Source: Achromobacter sp. UMC46 (GTDB lineage Bacteria; Pseudomonadota; Gammaproteobacteria; Burkholderiales; Burkholderiaceae_B). Taken from it: 64,000 nt of DNA. Shown piece by piece: positions 50,523 through 58,417 of this stretch. The translations under genes and the position numbers were made by a program. The notes below the pieces were generated by a model, which made no database searches, had not been told where the DNA came from, and saw only the letters and a list, made by a program, of their open reading frames with translations. Each line of letters begins with the position of its first letter. The stretch's first letter is position 1. The stretch is from the NCBI RefSeq assembly GCF_014170335.1, contig NZ_LZZS01000005.1:248001-312000 (forward strand). The letters are read 5' to 3'.

Positions 50523-51395
50523 ATGAATCCGTCTTCCGTCATCGGCGCCGTCGTCGGCCTGCTTACCCTGCTTATCGTCGTCGCGCTATCCGCCACCGAC
50601 GCCAGCATGTACTTAAACCTGCCGGGCCTGGCCATCGTCCTGGGCGGCACCTGCGCCGCGCTGTTCATCGCCTACCCGCTGCAGGAAGTGCTGCGCATCT
50701 TCAAGCTGGTGCGCACCGTGTTCCGCAACGACCAGCACGACCAGCAGCGCGACATCGAAGAACTGGTGTCCATGGCCCAGCTTTGGATGAACACCGACGT
50801 CCACAAGGTGGAGCAAGCGCTCAAGAAGGTCTCCAACCCATTCCTGCGCACGGGCGTGCAGTTGATCATCGACAACACCCCGGAAGACCAGATCATTGAA
50901 GTGCTGCAATGGCGCGTCGCCCGCCTGCGCGCCCGGGAACAGGCCGAAGCGCAGATGTTCCGCGTCATGGCCACCTTCGCCCCCGCCTTCGGCATGCTGG
51001 GCACGCTGGTCGCCCTGATCAACCTGATGGCCGTGCTGGGCGACGGCAGCATGACGATGATCGGCCAGCACCTGGCCGTGGGCCTGATGACGACGTTCTA
51101 CGGCATCCTGCTGGCCAACCTGGTCTGCAAGCCGATCGCGCTCAAGCTCGAGCGCCGCACCGCGCGCCGCATCGAGTCGATGAACATGGTGCTGCAAGGC
51201 ATTTCGATGATGTGCGAGAAGCGCGGGCCGGCCGTCGTGCGCGAAACGCTGAATTCCTTCGTCATGCACGTCGAAGACGAAATCTACGACGGCGGCCTCA
51301 CTGCCAAGGCACCGCCCAAATCCAAGACGGAAGGCCAGGTCAAGCCGGCCGCCCAGCCCGTTTCCATCACCCGTCCTGCCCCCGCGCGTCAATGA
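50523..51395 (+). CDS. MotA/TolQ/ExbB-type ion-channel protein
   Basis: This 290-residue inner membrane protein has the MotA/PomA-like layout: two N-terminal helices (about residues 6-25 and 31-52), a charged cytoplasmic loop with IEELVSMAQLWMNTD, and two C-terminal helices around FAPAFGMLGTLVALINLM and LAVGLMTTFYGILLANLV (about 150-205) with the conserved Pro and Thr residues that line the ion path. A hairpin CATTCCG/CGGAATG sits in the leader about 25 bases upstream. It overlaps its MotB-like partner (ATGA). No flagellar or chemotaxis gene is nearby, so the motor it drives is unknown. Confidence 0.88.
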   Translation: MNPSSVIGAVVGLLTLLIVVALSATDASMYLNLPGLAIVLGGTCAALFIAYPLQEVLRIFKLVRTVFRNDQHDQQRDIEELVSMAQLWMNTDVHKVEQALKKVSNPFLRTGVQLIIDNTPEDQIIEVLQWRVARLRAREQAEAQMFRVMATFAPAFGMLGTLVALINLMAVLGDGSMTMIGQHLAVGLMTTFYGILLANLVCKPIALKLERRTARRIESMNMVLQGISMMCEKRGPAVVRETLNSFVMHVEDEIYDGGLTAKAPPKSKTEGQVKPAAQPVSITRPAPARQ

Positions 51396-52333
51396 GCCTG
51401 ATTTCGCCCTCCCTGGCGCAGCGGATCGAACAGGCCCGCCAGGCCCAGTTGCGCGCGCAGAAAGCGGCGGACAACAGCGGCTGGCGTCCCAGCCAGACTG
51501 ACCGCAAGGACCGCTACGCCCGCTGGCACGTCGAAGAGACCGTGGAGCAGGACGCCGAAAACTGGCTGCTGAGCTATCTGGACCTGATCACCCTGCTGCT
51601 GGCCATGCTGGTGGTGATGCTGGCCGTGTCGCGCCTGCACGGCCAGGCCCCTGCCGCGTCCGACACGCCGGTGGAACTGGTCGGCACGCTGGCCGCCAGC
51701 GGCCTGCCCAAATACGACGGCGAATACGCCGAATTCGACGCCACCCCGATCCCCGCCAGTTGGGCGGAGCCGCCCGCCCCCGCCGCCGAAACCGCGCCCG
51801 CCGACGACGGCAGCGTGAAAGTGGCCGACGCCGCACCGCCGCTTAAGGCCCCTTCCAAGGAATCGCTGGGCCTGGGCGACCTGGGCAAATCGGTGGACGT
51901 GATCATCAATGAACAGTCCGTCAGCTTCCGCATCAGCAACGAACTGCTGTTCCCCTCGGGCCAGGCCACGCTCAGCCCCGCCGGCCTGGATGTCATCAAG
52001 CGCCTGGCCGCCATCCTGACCAAGAACGAATACCAGGTGTCGGTGGAAGGCCATAGCGACCCGGTGCCGATCCAGACCCGGCAATTCGCGTCCAACTGGG
52101 AACTGTCCAGCAGCCGCGCCACCAGCGTGCTGCGCGAACTGGTGCGCGACGGCGTGGCGGCCCCGCGGCTGCGCGCGGTGGGCTACGCCGAAACCCGGCC
52201 CATCGAATCCAACGACACCCCCGCCGGCCGTGCCGCCAACCGGCGCGTCGAACTGATCATGGATATCGCGCCGAAACAAGCGCCGGTCAAGGAAGCGCAG
52301 ACCCCGGTCAAAGCGGTCGCCAAGGGGCCCTGA
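51392..52333 (+). CDS. MotB-like protein with OmpA domain
   Basis: This 313-residue partner has an N-terminal cytoplasmic tail of about 65 residues, a single transmembrane helix with the ion-carrying Asp (SYLDLITLLLAMLVVMLAVS, about residues 65-85), an Ala/Pro-rich periplasmic linker, and a C-terminal OmpA/MotB peptidoglycan-binding domain (about 170-293, with VEGHSDPVPIQTRQFASNW and SNDTPAGRAANRRVELIM). It is coupled to the MotA-like gene. The pair could form a stator for a flagellar motor elsewhere in the genome or a Tol/Exb-like envelope device. Confidence 0.88.
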   Translation: MSLISPSLAQRIEQARQAQLRAQKAADNSGWRPSQTDRKDRYARWHVEETVEQDAENWLLSYLDLITLLLAMLVVMLAVSRLHGQAPAASDTPVELVGTLAASGLPKYDGEYAEFDATPIPASWAEPPAPAAETAPADDGSVKVADAAPPLKAPSKESLGLGDLGKSVDVIINEQSVSFRISNELLFPSGQATLSPAGLDVIKRLAAILTKNEYQVSVEGHSDPVPIQTRQFASNWELSSSRATSVLRELVRDGVAAPRLRAVGYAETRPIESNDTPAGRAANRRVELIMDIAPKQAPVKEAQTPVKAVAKGP

Positions 52334-52455
52334 ACGGGCGCGGTCGACGCCACGGCGCATTGATTGCGATAGCGGCTGCCCCACAGCCATCGGCCCCTTC
52401 CAACCGAATTCGTTTCGTACACTGGAAGGTGGTCAATCTCTGGGCGTGGAAGATC

Positions 52456-52680
52456 ATGCAATCGTCCGCACTGGAAAAGCAGCTGGGATTCCTACGGGAA
52501 ATCGACCGGCTGAAGACGGTCATCCGGCAATCGCCGCTGCTTGACGGCAGCCGAAAGGAAAACACCGCGGAACACTCCTGGCACCTGGCGATGTATGCCC
52601 TGATGCTGAGCAGTTCGAGCGCGCCGCGACCGACGACGCGAAGTTCGCGAAAGCGCTCGACCGCTTTCAACCGCTGAATC
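52456..52680 (+). pseudogene. HD-domain hydrolase with internal deletion
   Basis: From the ATG at 52456, 52 codons (MQSSALEKQLGFLREIDRLK ... ENTAEHSWHLAMYALMLS) match the N-terminus of HD-domain hydrolases of the YfbR/HDDC2 type, including the first metal His. The frame then breaks: one base back, AEQFERAATDDAKFAKALDRFQPLN matches the C-terminal segment of the same family. The middle, with the HD pair and the other metal ligands (roughly 80 codons), is missing. The gene is therefore inactive. It starts 122 bases after the MotB-like gene. Confidence 0.65.
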
Positions 52681-52746
52681 GATTTTCCAGGAAGACTGAC
52701 GTAAGCTCTCCGAACCTGCCACCGCGAGCCAGAATCCGGAACCCCC

Positions 52747-53100
52747 ATGTCCTACCTGCTGCTGATCGTTGAACCCGTGGGCCAGCGCGCCCAACGCACG
52801 CCCGAAGAAGGCCGCGACGCCTATGCGCAGATGGTGCGCTACGCAGAAGGGCTGAAAGCACGCGGCCTGCTGACGCAGGCCGAATCCCTGAAGTCCGAAT
52901 CCGAAGGCGTCCGCCTGCAAATCCGCGACGGCGAACGCTCGCTGATGGACGGCCCCTACGCCGAGGCCAAGGAAATGATCGGCGGATTCTTCCTGCTGAC
53001 GTGCGACACCCGCGAAGAGGCCCTGGCCCTGGCCGCCGAATGCCCGGCGGCGCAGTGGGCGACCGTCGAGGTCCGCGAATTGGGTCCGTGTTTCATGTAA
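52747..53100 (+). CDS. YciI/DGPF family protein (copy 1)
   Basis: This 117-residue dimeric ferredoxin-like protein is of the YCII-related (DGPF) family, with the signature LMDGPYAEAKEMIGGFFLL (about residues 58-76) and an N-terminal YLLLIVEP strand. DGPF proteins are small enzymes or binding proteins of unproven role that are frequently partners of ECF42-type sigma factors, and one such sigma gene lies 2.3 kb downstream. A second, divergent copy is at 54009; the toxin-antitoxin pair lies between them. Confidence 0.85.
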   Translation: MSYLLLIVEPVGQRAQRTPEEGRDAYAQMVRYAEGLKARGLLTQAESLKSESEGVRLQIRDGERSLMDGPYAEAKEMIGGFFLLTCDTREEALALAAECPAAQWATVEVRELGPCFM

Positions 53101-53144
53101 CGACCCCGTCCGCCGCCGCCATCAAAGGGCGAGTCGTTTGCCTG

Positions 53145-53175
53145 ATTGACTGCAGATTCATAAAATGCAGTCAAT
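53145..53175. promoter_or_regulatory. operator-like palindrome upstream of the FitA-type antitoxin gene
   Basis: The arms ATTGACTGCA and TGCAGTCAAT are perfect 10-bp inverted repeats separated by 11 AT-rich bases. They lie 25-55 bases before the antitoxin start, where ribbon-helix-helix antitoxins with their toxins normally bind to repress their own operon. Confidence 0.75.
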
Positions 53176-53199
53176 GCATGCATATGGAGCCATCGCATC

Positions 53200-53451
53200 A
53201 TGCCTATGCTTACTGTCAGGAACCTCCCCGACGAGGTCCACCGGGCCCTGCGCGTACGCGCAGCCCAACATGGTCGCAGCACCGAAGCCGAAGTGCGTGC
53301 CATCCTGGAAGACGCTGTGAAGCCCGAAGGACGCGTCAAGCTGGGCTCCCTGTTAGCGCAAATCGGGCGACAAGCCAATCTGACTGATGAAGAAGTCGCG
53401 GTATTCGGCCAGCGGGACAAAACCCCTGCGACGCCACCGAGGTTCGAATGA
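53200..53451 (+). CDS. type II antitoxin, FitA-like ribbon-helix-helix
   Basis: This 83-residue protein has the FitA-type N-terminal ribbon-helix-helix (MLTVRNLPDEVHRALRVRAAQHGRSTEAEVRAIL, residues 3-36) that dimerises on DNA, followed by a C-terminal segment (LGSLLAQIGRQANLTDEEVAVF) that wraps the toxin. Its stop overlaps the toxin start (ATGA), giving the usual coupled expression. A palindromic operator lies just upstream. The role is to neutralise the PIN toxin and autoregulate. Confidence 0.9.
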   Translation: MPMLTVRNLPDEVHRALRVRAAQHGRSTEAEVRAILEDAVKPEGRVKLGSLLAQIGRQANLTDEEVAVFGQRDKTPATPPRFE

Positions 53452-53876
53452 TTGTGCTTGATACGAACGTGGTCTCGGAACCATTGCGGCAGATCCCCTC
53501 TGCCAACGTTGTCGCGTGGATCGACCAGCAACCACTGGAAACCCTGTTTCTTTCCGCAATCACCGTTGCCGAATTGCGGTTCGGCATTGCGTCTTTGCCT
53601 GCTGGCAAGCGGCGCACCGCCCTGCTCCACAACCTTGAGCATCGCGTCTTGGCGTTGTTCGCGGGGCGCGTCTTGCCATTCGATGGTGGCGCCAGCCAGC
53701 CTTATGCGGAATTGATGGCGCGGGCGCGGGCTAGCGGTCAAGCAATCGCGGCTGCTGAGGGCTATATCGCAGCGACAGCCGCTGCGCATGGAATGAGCGT
53801 GGCGACCCGCGACGTCGCCCCCTTCCTGGCTGCCGGCCTCACGGTCATCAACCCCTGGATCGCATCTGATGGGTGA
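53448..53876 (+). CDS. type II toxin, VapC/FitB-like PIN ribonuclease
   Basis: This 142-residue PIN-domain endoribonuclease of the FitB group has metal-binding acids at Asp5 (VLDTNVVSEPLR), Glu42 (VAELRFGI), Glu104 (AAEGYIAATAAAHG) and Asp122 (VATRDVAPF). In most FitB/VapC relatives the third position is Asp within AD-x-x-IAA; here it is Glu, a conservative change that may alter activity. The C-terminus (GLTVINPW) is typical of the group. It would cut RNA when free of the antitoxin. The pair is inserted between two DGPF-type genes. Confidence 0.9.
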   Translation: MIVLDTNVVSEPLRQIPSANVVAWIDQQPLETLFLSAITVAELRFGIASLPAGKRRTALLHNLEHRVLALFAGRVLPFDGGASQPYAELMARARASGQAIAAAEGYIAATAAAHGMSVATRDVAPFLAAGLTVINPWIASDG

Positions 53877-54008
53877 TTCCACCTGGTACTTACCCTAGGT
53901 CTGCAAATTCCTTGTCGATCTGATGTCTTCCCGTTCGTCGTGCCAGTACAAGCCGAAAGTCCCGACCGGTACCCAGGCTGCGATGTCCCAACCCAAGGAG
54001 AGATTCAG

Positions 54009-54419
54009 ATGCGATTCATGATCATCGTGCGGGCCACGCCCGACAGCGAAGCCGGCCTGATGCCGGAAGAAAGCCTGCTTGCCTCGATGGCGACTTATCA
54101 CGAAGCGCTGGCCAAGGCCGGCGTGCTGCTGGACGCCAACGGCTTGCAGCCGTCGTCCAAAGGGTGGCGCGTGCAATACGACGGCGGCCAGCGCACGGTG
54201 GTGGACGGCCCCTTTGCCGAGACCAAGGAATTGATCGCCGGCTACACCATGATCCAGGTGCGCTCGCGCGAAGAAGCCATGCAGTGGGCGCTACGCTTTC
54301 CCGAGCCGTTCGTCGGCCAGCCCTGCGCCATCGAAGTGCGCCAGCTGTTCGAGCTGGAAGACTTCGCCCCCAGCAAGGCGGTGGACCGCTTTCGCGACAT
54401 TCCCGGCGTCAGCCACTAA
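54009..54419 (+). CDS. YciI/DGPF family protein (copy 2)
   Basis: This 136-residue member of the YCII-related family carries the exact DGPF signature (TVVDGPFAETKELIAGYTMI, about residues 63-82) and an N-terminal MRFMIIVRA strand. AAGGAG lies before the ATG. It is 18 bases from the SRPBCC gene and begins a run of four closely spaced genes ending in an ECF42-type sigma factor. The two DGPF copies share layout but differ in length and sequence. Confidence 0.88.
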   Translation: MRFMIIVRATPDSEAGLMPEESLLASMATYHEALAKAGVLLDANGLQPSSKGWRVQYDGGQRTVVDGPFAETKELIAGYTMIQVRSREEAMQWALRFPEPFVGQPCAIEVRQLFELEDFAPSKAVDRFRDIPGVSH

Positions 54420-54437
54420 GCCGCGCGGAACCCCCTC

Positions 54438-54983
54438 ATGCTGAAAACCCTGTTGCTGATCATCGTGGCCGCCATCGTTCTGCTGCTGGCGTATGCCGCC
54501 ACCCGCCCTGACACGTTCCGGGTCGAGCGCAGCGCGCAGATCCAGGCCCCGCCGGAGCGCCTTTTCCCGCTGATCAACGATCTGCAGGCGTTCAACACCT
54601 GGAACCCCTACGAGAAGAAAGACCCCGCAATCAAGGGCCGCTACGGCGCGTCCACCGTCGGCCCGGGCGCCACCTACGCCTGGGAAAGCGAGAAAGTCGG
54701 CGTGGGCGAAATGCGCATCGAATCGGCCCAACCAAACACCACCGTCGGGATGCGCCTGACCTTCGTCAAGCCGTTTGCAGCGGTCAACCAGGTGACCTTC
54801 AGCCTGACGCCCGCAGACGGCGGCACGCGCGTCGTCTGGGCCATGGAAGGCCGGCTGAACTTCGTTGCAAAACTGATGCACATCTTCTTCAATATGGACC
54901 GTATGGTCGGACAGGATTTTGAAGACGGGCTCACCAACCTGAAGGCCTTGGCCGAAAAGCGCCAGGCCCCTACCGGAGCATGA
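54438..54983 (+). CDS. membrane-anchored SRPBCC family protein
   Basis: This 181-residue protein has an N-terminal transmembrane helix (LLLIIVAAIVLLLAYAAT) followed by a START-like SRPBCC domain (PPERLFPLINDLQAFNTWNPYEKKD, then WESEKVGVGEMRIE and VVWAMEGRLNFVAKL), a hydrophobic ligand-binding fold. It is commonly found with DGPF and ECF sigma genes. Its stop overlaps the VOC start, so it is part of the same operon. The ligand is unknown. Confidence 0.87.
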   Translation: MLKTLLLIIVAAIVLLLAYAATRPDTFRVERSAQIQAPPERLFPLINDLQAFNTWNPYEKKDPAIKGRYGASTVGPGATYAWESEKVGVGEMRIESAQPNTTVGMRLTFVKPFAAVNQVTFSLTPADGGTRVVWAMEGRLNFVAKLMHIFFNMDRMVGQDFEDGLTNLKALAEKRQAPTGA

Positions 54984-55393
54984 ACATGCACAAGCAAATC
55001 TACATCAACCTCGCCATCGCCGACATGCAGAAGTCGCAGGCCTTCTTCAAAAGCCTGGGCTTCACCTTCAATCCGCAGTTCACCAACGAACAAGGCGCCT
55101 GCATGGTCATCAGCGACGACATCTACGCCATGCTGTTGACCAAGGATTTTTTCCAGGGATTCACCGGCAAGCCGCTGGTCGACGCGACCCGGGCCACCGA
55201 AGTGCTGATCTGCCTGTCTTGCGAAAGCCGCGCCGAAGTCGATGATCTGGTCGCCCGGGCGGTGGCCGCCGGCGGCACCGCGCCGCGCACGCCGCAAGAC
55301 CATGGCTTCATGTACGGCCATGGCTTCGAAGACCTGGACGGCCACATCTGGGAACTGGTGTACATGATTCCCGGCGAAGCGGCTGGCGCATGA
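54980..55393 (+). CDS. VOC family protein (glyoxalase-like)
   Basis: This 137-residue protein is of the vicinal oxygen chelate superfamily, with INLAIADMQKSQAFFKSLGFTFNPQFT at the N-terminus and GFMYGHGFEDLDGHIWELVYM near the C-terminus. It resembles the small glyoxalase/extradiol-type proteins seen in ECF42 neighbourhoods. ATGA overlaps link it to both the SRPBCC and sigma genes. Substrate unknown. Confidence 0.9.
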   Translation: MNMHKQIYINLAIADMQKSQAFFKSLGFTFNPQFTNEQGACMVISDDIYAMLLTKDFFQGFTGKPLVDATRATEVLICLSCESRAEVDDLVARAVAAGGTAPRTPQDHGFMYGHGFEDLDGHIWELVYMIPGEAAGA

Positions 55394-56688
55394 GCCAGGC
55401 GGCGACCCATCGGGCCATCGAGGCGGTCTGGCGGATCGAAGCCGCCAGCGTCATCGCCGGCGTCGCGCGACTGGTGCGCGACGTCGGCCTGGCCGAAGAA
55501 CTGGCGCAAGATGCGCTGGTGGCCGCCCTTGAACGCTGGCCCGACACCGGTGTGCCGGACAACCCGGGAGCGTGGCTGATGACCACCGCAAAGAACCGTG
55601 CCCGCGACCGCTTGCGCCTGGACGCGCTGCACACCCGCAAGCATGACCAGATCGGCCGCGAGCTTGAGGCCTTGCAGGCCGACGTGGAACCCGATTTCGT
55701 GGATGCGCTGGACGCCGCGCGCCAGGACGATATCGGCGACGACCTGCTGCGCCTGGTCTTCACCGCCTGCCATCCCGTGCTGTCCACCGAGGCGCGCGTG
55801 GCGCTGACGCTGCGACTGCTGGGCGGCCTGTCCACGGCCGAGATCGCCCGCGCGTTCCTGGCCTCGGAATCGGCGATCGCCCAGCGCATCGTACGGGCAA
55901 AGCGCAGCCTGACGGCAGCCAAGGTGCCCTTTGAAGTGCCCCGGGAACAAGACCGCGCCCCCCGCCTGGCATCCGTGCTGGAAGTCGTCTATCTGATCTT
56001 CAACGAGGGCTATTCGGCGACCTCGGGCGACGACTGGATGCGTCCGGCGCTATGCGACGAAGCGTTGCGGCTGGGCCGCATCCTGGCGGAACTGACCCCC
56101 GGCGAAGGCGAGGTGCATGGCTTGGTGGCGCTGATGGAACTGCAGGCGTCCCGCCTGCCGGCGCGCACCGATGCGCAAGGCCGGCCCGTGCTGCTGATGG
56201 AACAGGACCGCAGCCGCTGGGACCCCTTGCTGATCCGGCGCGGGCTGGCGGCGCTTGCGCGGTCGGCCGCCCAGGGCGGCGCGCTGGGCGCGTATGCGCT
56301 GCAAGCCGAACTGGCCGCCTGCCACGCACGCGCCCGCACGCCGCCGGAAACCGACTGGCCGCGCATCGTGGCGCTATACGACGCGCTGGCGCAGGTGATG
56401 CCGTCGCCGGTGGTGGCGTTGAACCGCGCCGTCGCGGTCGGCATGGCGTTCGGGCCGCAGGCCGGGCTGGACCTGGTCGACGCCTTGGCGGCCGACGCCG
56501 CATTGGCCAACTACCATTGGTTGCCCAGCGTACGCGGCGACCTGTTGGCCAAGCTGGGCCGCCACGCCGAGGCTTATGCGGAGTTCGAGCGCGCCGCCGG
56601 CATGACGCGCAACGCGCGCGAGCGCGAACTGCTGTTGGCGCGCGCCGGCGACATGCTGGCGCAGCGCACGCCTTCCTCCCAGGACTGA
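55390..56688 (+). CDS. RNA polymerase sigma factor, ECF42-type with C-terminal extension
   Basis: This 432-residue sigma factor has ECF region 2 (about residues 15-85, LAEELAQDALVAALERWPDTGVPDNPGAW) and region 4 (about 130-180, LLGGLSTAEIARAFLASESAIAQRI). A long C-terminal extension (about 200-430) follows, containing the DUF6596 block (VYLIFNEGYSATSGDDWMRPALCDEALRL) and helical TPR-like repeats. No anti-sigma gene is adjacent, as expected for the ECF42 group, which is linked to DGPF genes. It is the last gene of the SRPBCC-VOC-sigma operon. The extension is thought to control activity. Confidence 0.93.
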   Translation: MSQAATHRAIEAVWRIEAASVIAGVARLVRDVGLAEELAQDALVAALERWPDTGVPDNPGAWLMTTAKNRARDRLRLDALHTRKHDQIGRELEALQADVEPDFVDALDAARQDDIGDDLLRLVFTACHPVLSTEARVALTLRLLGGLSTAEIARAFLASESAIAQRIVRAKRSLTAAKVPFEVPREQDRAPRLASVLEVVYLIFNEGYSATSGDDWMRPALCDEALRLGRILAELTPGEGEVHGLVALMELQASRLPARTDAQGRPVLLMEQDRSRWDPLLIRRGLAALARSAAQGGALGAYALQAELAACHARARTPPETDWPRIVALYDALAQVMPSPVVALNRAVAVGMAFGPQAGLDLVDALAADAALANYHWLPSVRGDLLAKLGRHAEAYAEFERAAGMTRNARERELLLARAGDMLAQRTPSSQD

Positions 56689-56794
56689 CGCGCCCCTTCC
56701 TGGCCACTGTCAAAGATTGTCAATGCGTGCGCCGGCGCTGCCGGCCAGGAGTAGGCTCGTCCGAACCGCGGAACTGCAATGGGCGGAGCGTCGC

Positions 56795-58408
56795 ATGAAC
56801 AAGACTGGCACGGTGCTGTTGGCATCCACGATCGGCGTGTTGGCGCTGGTCGTGCCCTTTTCACTGTCGCTCTACCTGGCTCAGGCGCAGGGACGCGAGG
56901 ATGCCCTGGCGACCCTGCACGACATGGCGGACGATGTGTTGCACCGGGCCGACAATGCCCGTATGCAAATCAGCGACGCCATTACTGCCCTGAACAGCAA
57001 TCCCGGCGAGCTGCCCTGTTCGGCGGAGCAATTGACCCGCATGGGCATCCTGTCGGCGGCCTTCAGCCACGTGGCCGGCATGGCGCGCCTGGAGAACGAC
57101 GCGCTGGTCTGTTCCACGCTGGGCAATCAGGACCTTCCGCTGAATCTGGGCAAACCCGACGGCAACCGGCCTTATGGCCTGCGCTTCTGGAGCGGCATCG
57201 AATTGCCCAACCTGCCCGGCTACCAGTTCAGCGTGCTGGGGCGCGACGGCTACGCGGCCCTGGCCTACCCCGATCTGGCGATCGACTTGCTGAATCGGGA
57301 ATCGCCCGTTTCCCTGGCGTTCTTCACGGGCGGCCAGCGCCGCGTCCTGGGACGCCGCGGCGTGATCCGCGACGAATGGGTCGACCGATACCAGGGCCAG
57401 CCCCTTCAGTTCGAGGACGACGGCTACTTCGTGGTGATGCAGCCGTCCGCCGCCACCGACAACGCCGCGCTGGCCGCCATGCCGTCGTCGCTGGTGCAGG
57501 CCCAGGTGCGGCGTTCGGCCTATATCCTGGGGCCGGTCGGCCTGATATTGGGCGTGCTGCTGACCTGGGCAGTCGCCGTCATCGCGCGGCGCCGCATGTC
57601 GCTTGCCGGAGAGTTGCAGGCGGCCTTCGAGCGCGACGAGTTCTTTGTGGAATACCAGCCCATCATCGACCTGCGCGACGGCCGGTGCGTCGGTGCCGAA
57701 GCGCTGGCGCGGTGGCGCAATGAAAACGGCGCGCTGGTCAGCCCCAACGTCTTCATCCCCCTTGCGGAGGCCAACGGCATGATCCAGCGGGTCACGTCCA
57801 GGGTGATGGAGATCGTCGTGCGCGACGCAGCCACGCTGCTGCGCGGCAACCCGCGCTTGCACATCGCCATCAACCTGTCTTCCGAGGACCTGCATGCCGG
57901 CGGCGTCGAAACGCGGATGACGGATCTGGTGCGGCAGGCGGGCATGCGTCCCGACAGCCTGGTGCTGGAGATCACCGAACGCGGGCTGATGACGCCGGAG
58001 AAAGCGCGCGGCGTGCTGCTGGCGGTGCGCGCCGGGGGATTCCGCGTGGCGATCGACGATTTCGGCACGGGGCATTCCAGCCTGTCGTACCTGGCCACCT
58101 ATGAGCTGGACTTCCTGAAGATCGACAAGATGTTCGTCGACACGCTGGGCACCGACGCCCCCACCAGCCTGGTGACGTTCCACATCATCGAACTGGCGCG
58201 CTCGCTGGGCTTGCAGATGATCGCCGAAGGGGTGGAAACCGAGGCGCAGCGCGACATCCTGCGGGCACGCGGGGTGCAGTATGCGCAGGGCTGGCTGTTC
58301 GGCCGCCCCATGAGCATCCAGAAGCTGCAGGAATTCGCGGCGCGGGCCGGACAAGGCCTGCCCCCCACGGACGCCTCGACCTTCCTCGGCCCCGCCCGGC
58401 ATGCTTAA
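56795..58408 (+). CDS. CSS-motif/EAL cyclic-di-GMP phosphodiesterase
   Basis: This 537-residue inner membrane protein has an N-terminal helix, a periplasmic CSS-type sensor (Cys in LPCSAEQLTRM and LVCSTLGN), a second helix near residue 250 and a cytoplasmic EAL domain (about 275-520). All catalytic positions are visible: EAL at about residue 302, Asn in AINLSSEDL, Glu in LEITERG, the Asp pair in AIDDFGTGHSS, Lys in FLKIDK, Glu in AEGVETEAQ and Gln in AQGWLFGRP. It should degrade c-di-GMP in response to a periplasmic redox or disulfide cue. The ATG at 56795 is preferred over an upstream in-frame ATG with no coding look. Confidence 0.92.
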   Translation: MNKTGTVLLASTIGVLALVVPFSLSLYLAQAQGREDALATLHDMADDVLHRADNARMQISDAITALNSNPGELPCSAEQLTRMGILSAAFSHVAGMARLENDALVCSTLGNQDLPLNLGKPDGNRPYGLRFWSGIELPNLPGYQFSVLGRDGYAALAYPDLAIDLLNRESPVSLAFFTGGQRRVLGRRGVIRDEWVDRYQGQPLQFEDDGYFVVMQPSAATDNAALAAMPSSLVQAQVRRSAYILGPVGLILGVLLTWAVAVIARRRMSLAGELQAAFERDEFFVEYQPIIDLRDGRCVGAEALARWRNENGALVSPNVFIPLAEANGMIQRVTSRVMEIVVRDAATLLRGNPRLHIAINLSSEDLHAGGVETRMTDLVRQAGMRPDSLVLEITERGLMTPEKARGVLLAVRAGGFRVAIDDFGTGHSSLSYLATYELDFLKIDKMFVDTLGTDAPTSLVTFHIIELARSLGLQMIAEGVETEAQRDILRARGVQYAQGWLFGRPMSIQKLQEFAARAGQGLPPTDASTFLGPARHA

Positions 58409-58417
58409 ATCGCAGGC

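Noticed and set aside
50523..52333. Zorya-type anti-phage system based on the MotA/MotB-like pair
   Set aside because: No ZorC/D/E-like helicase or nuclease gene follows, and the MotA-like protein has normal stator length without the long ZorA tail.
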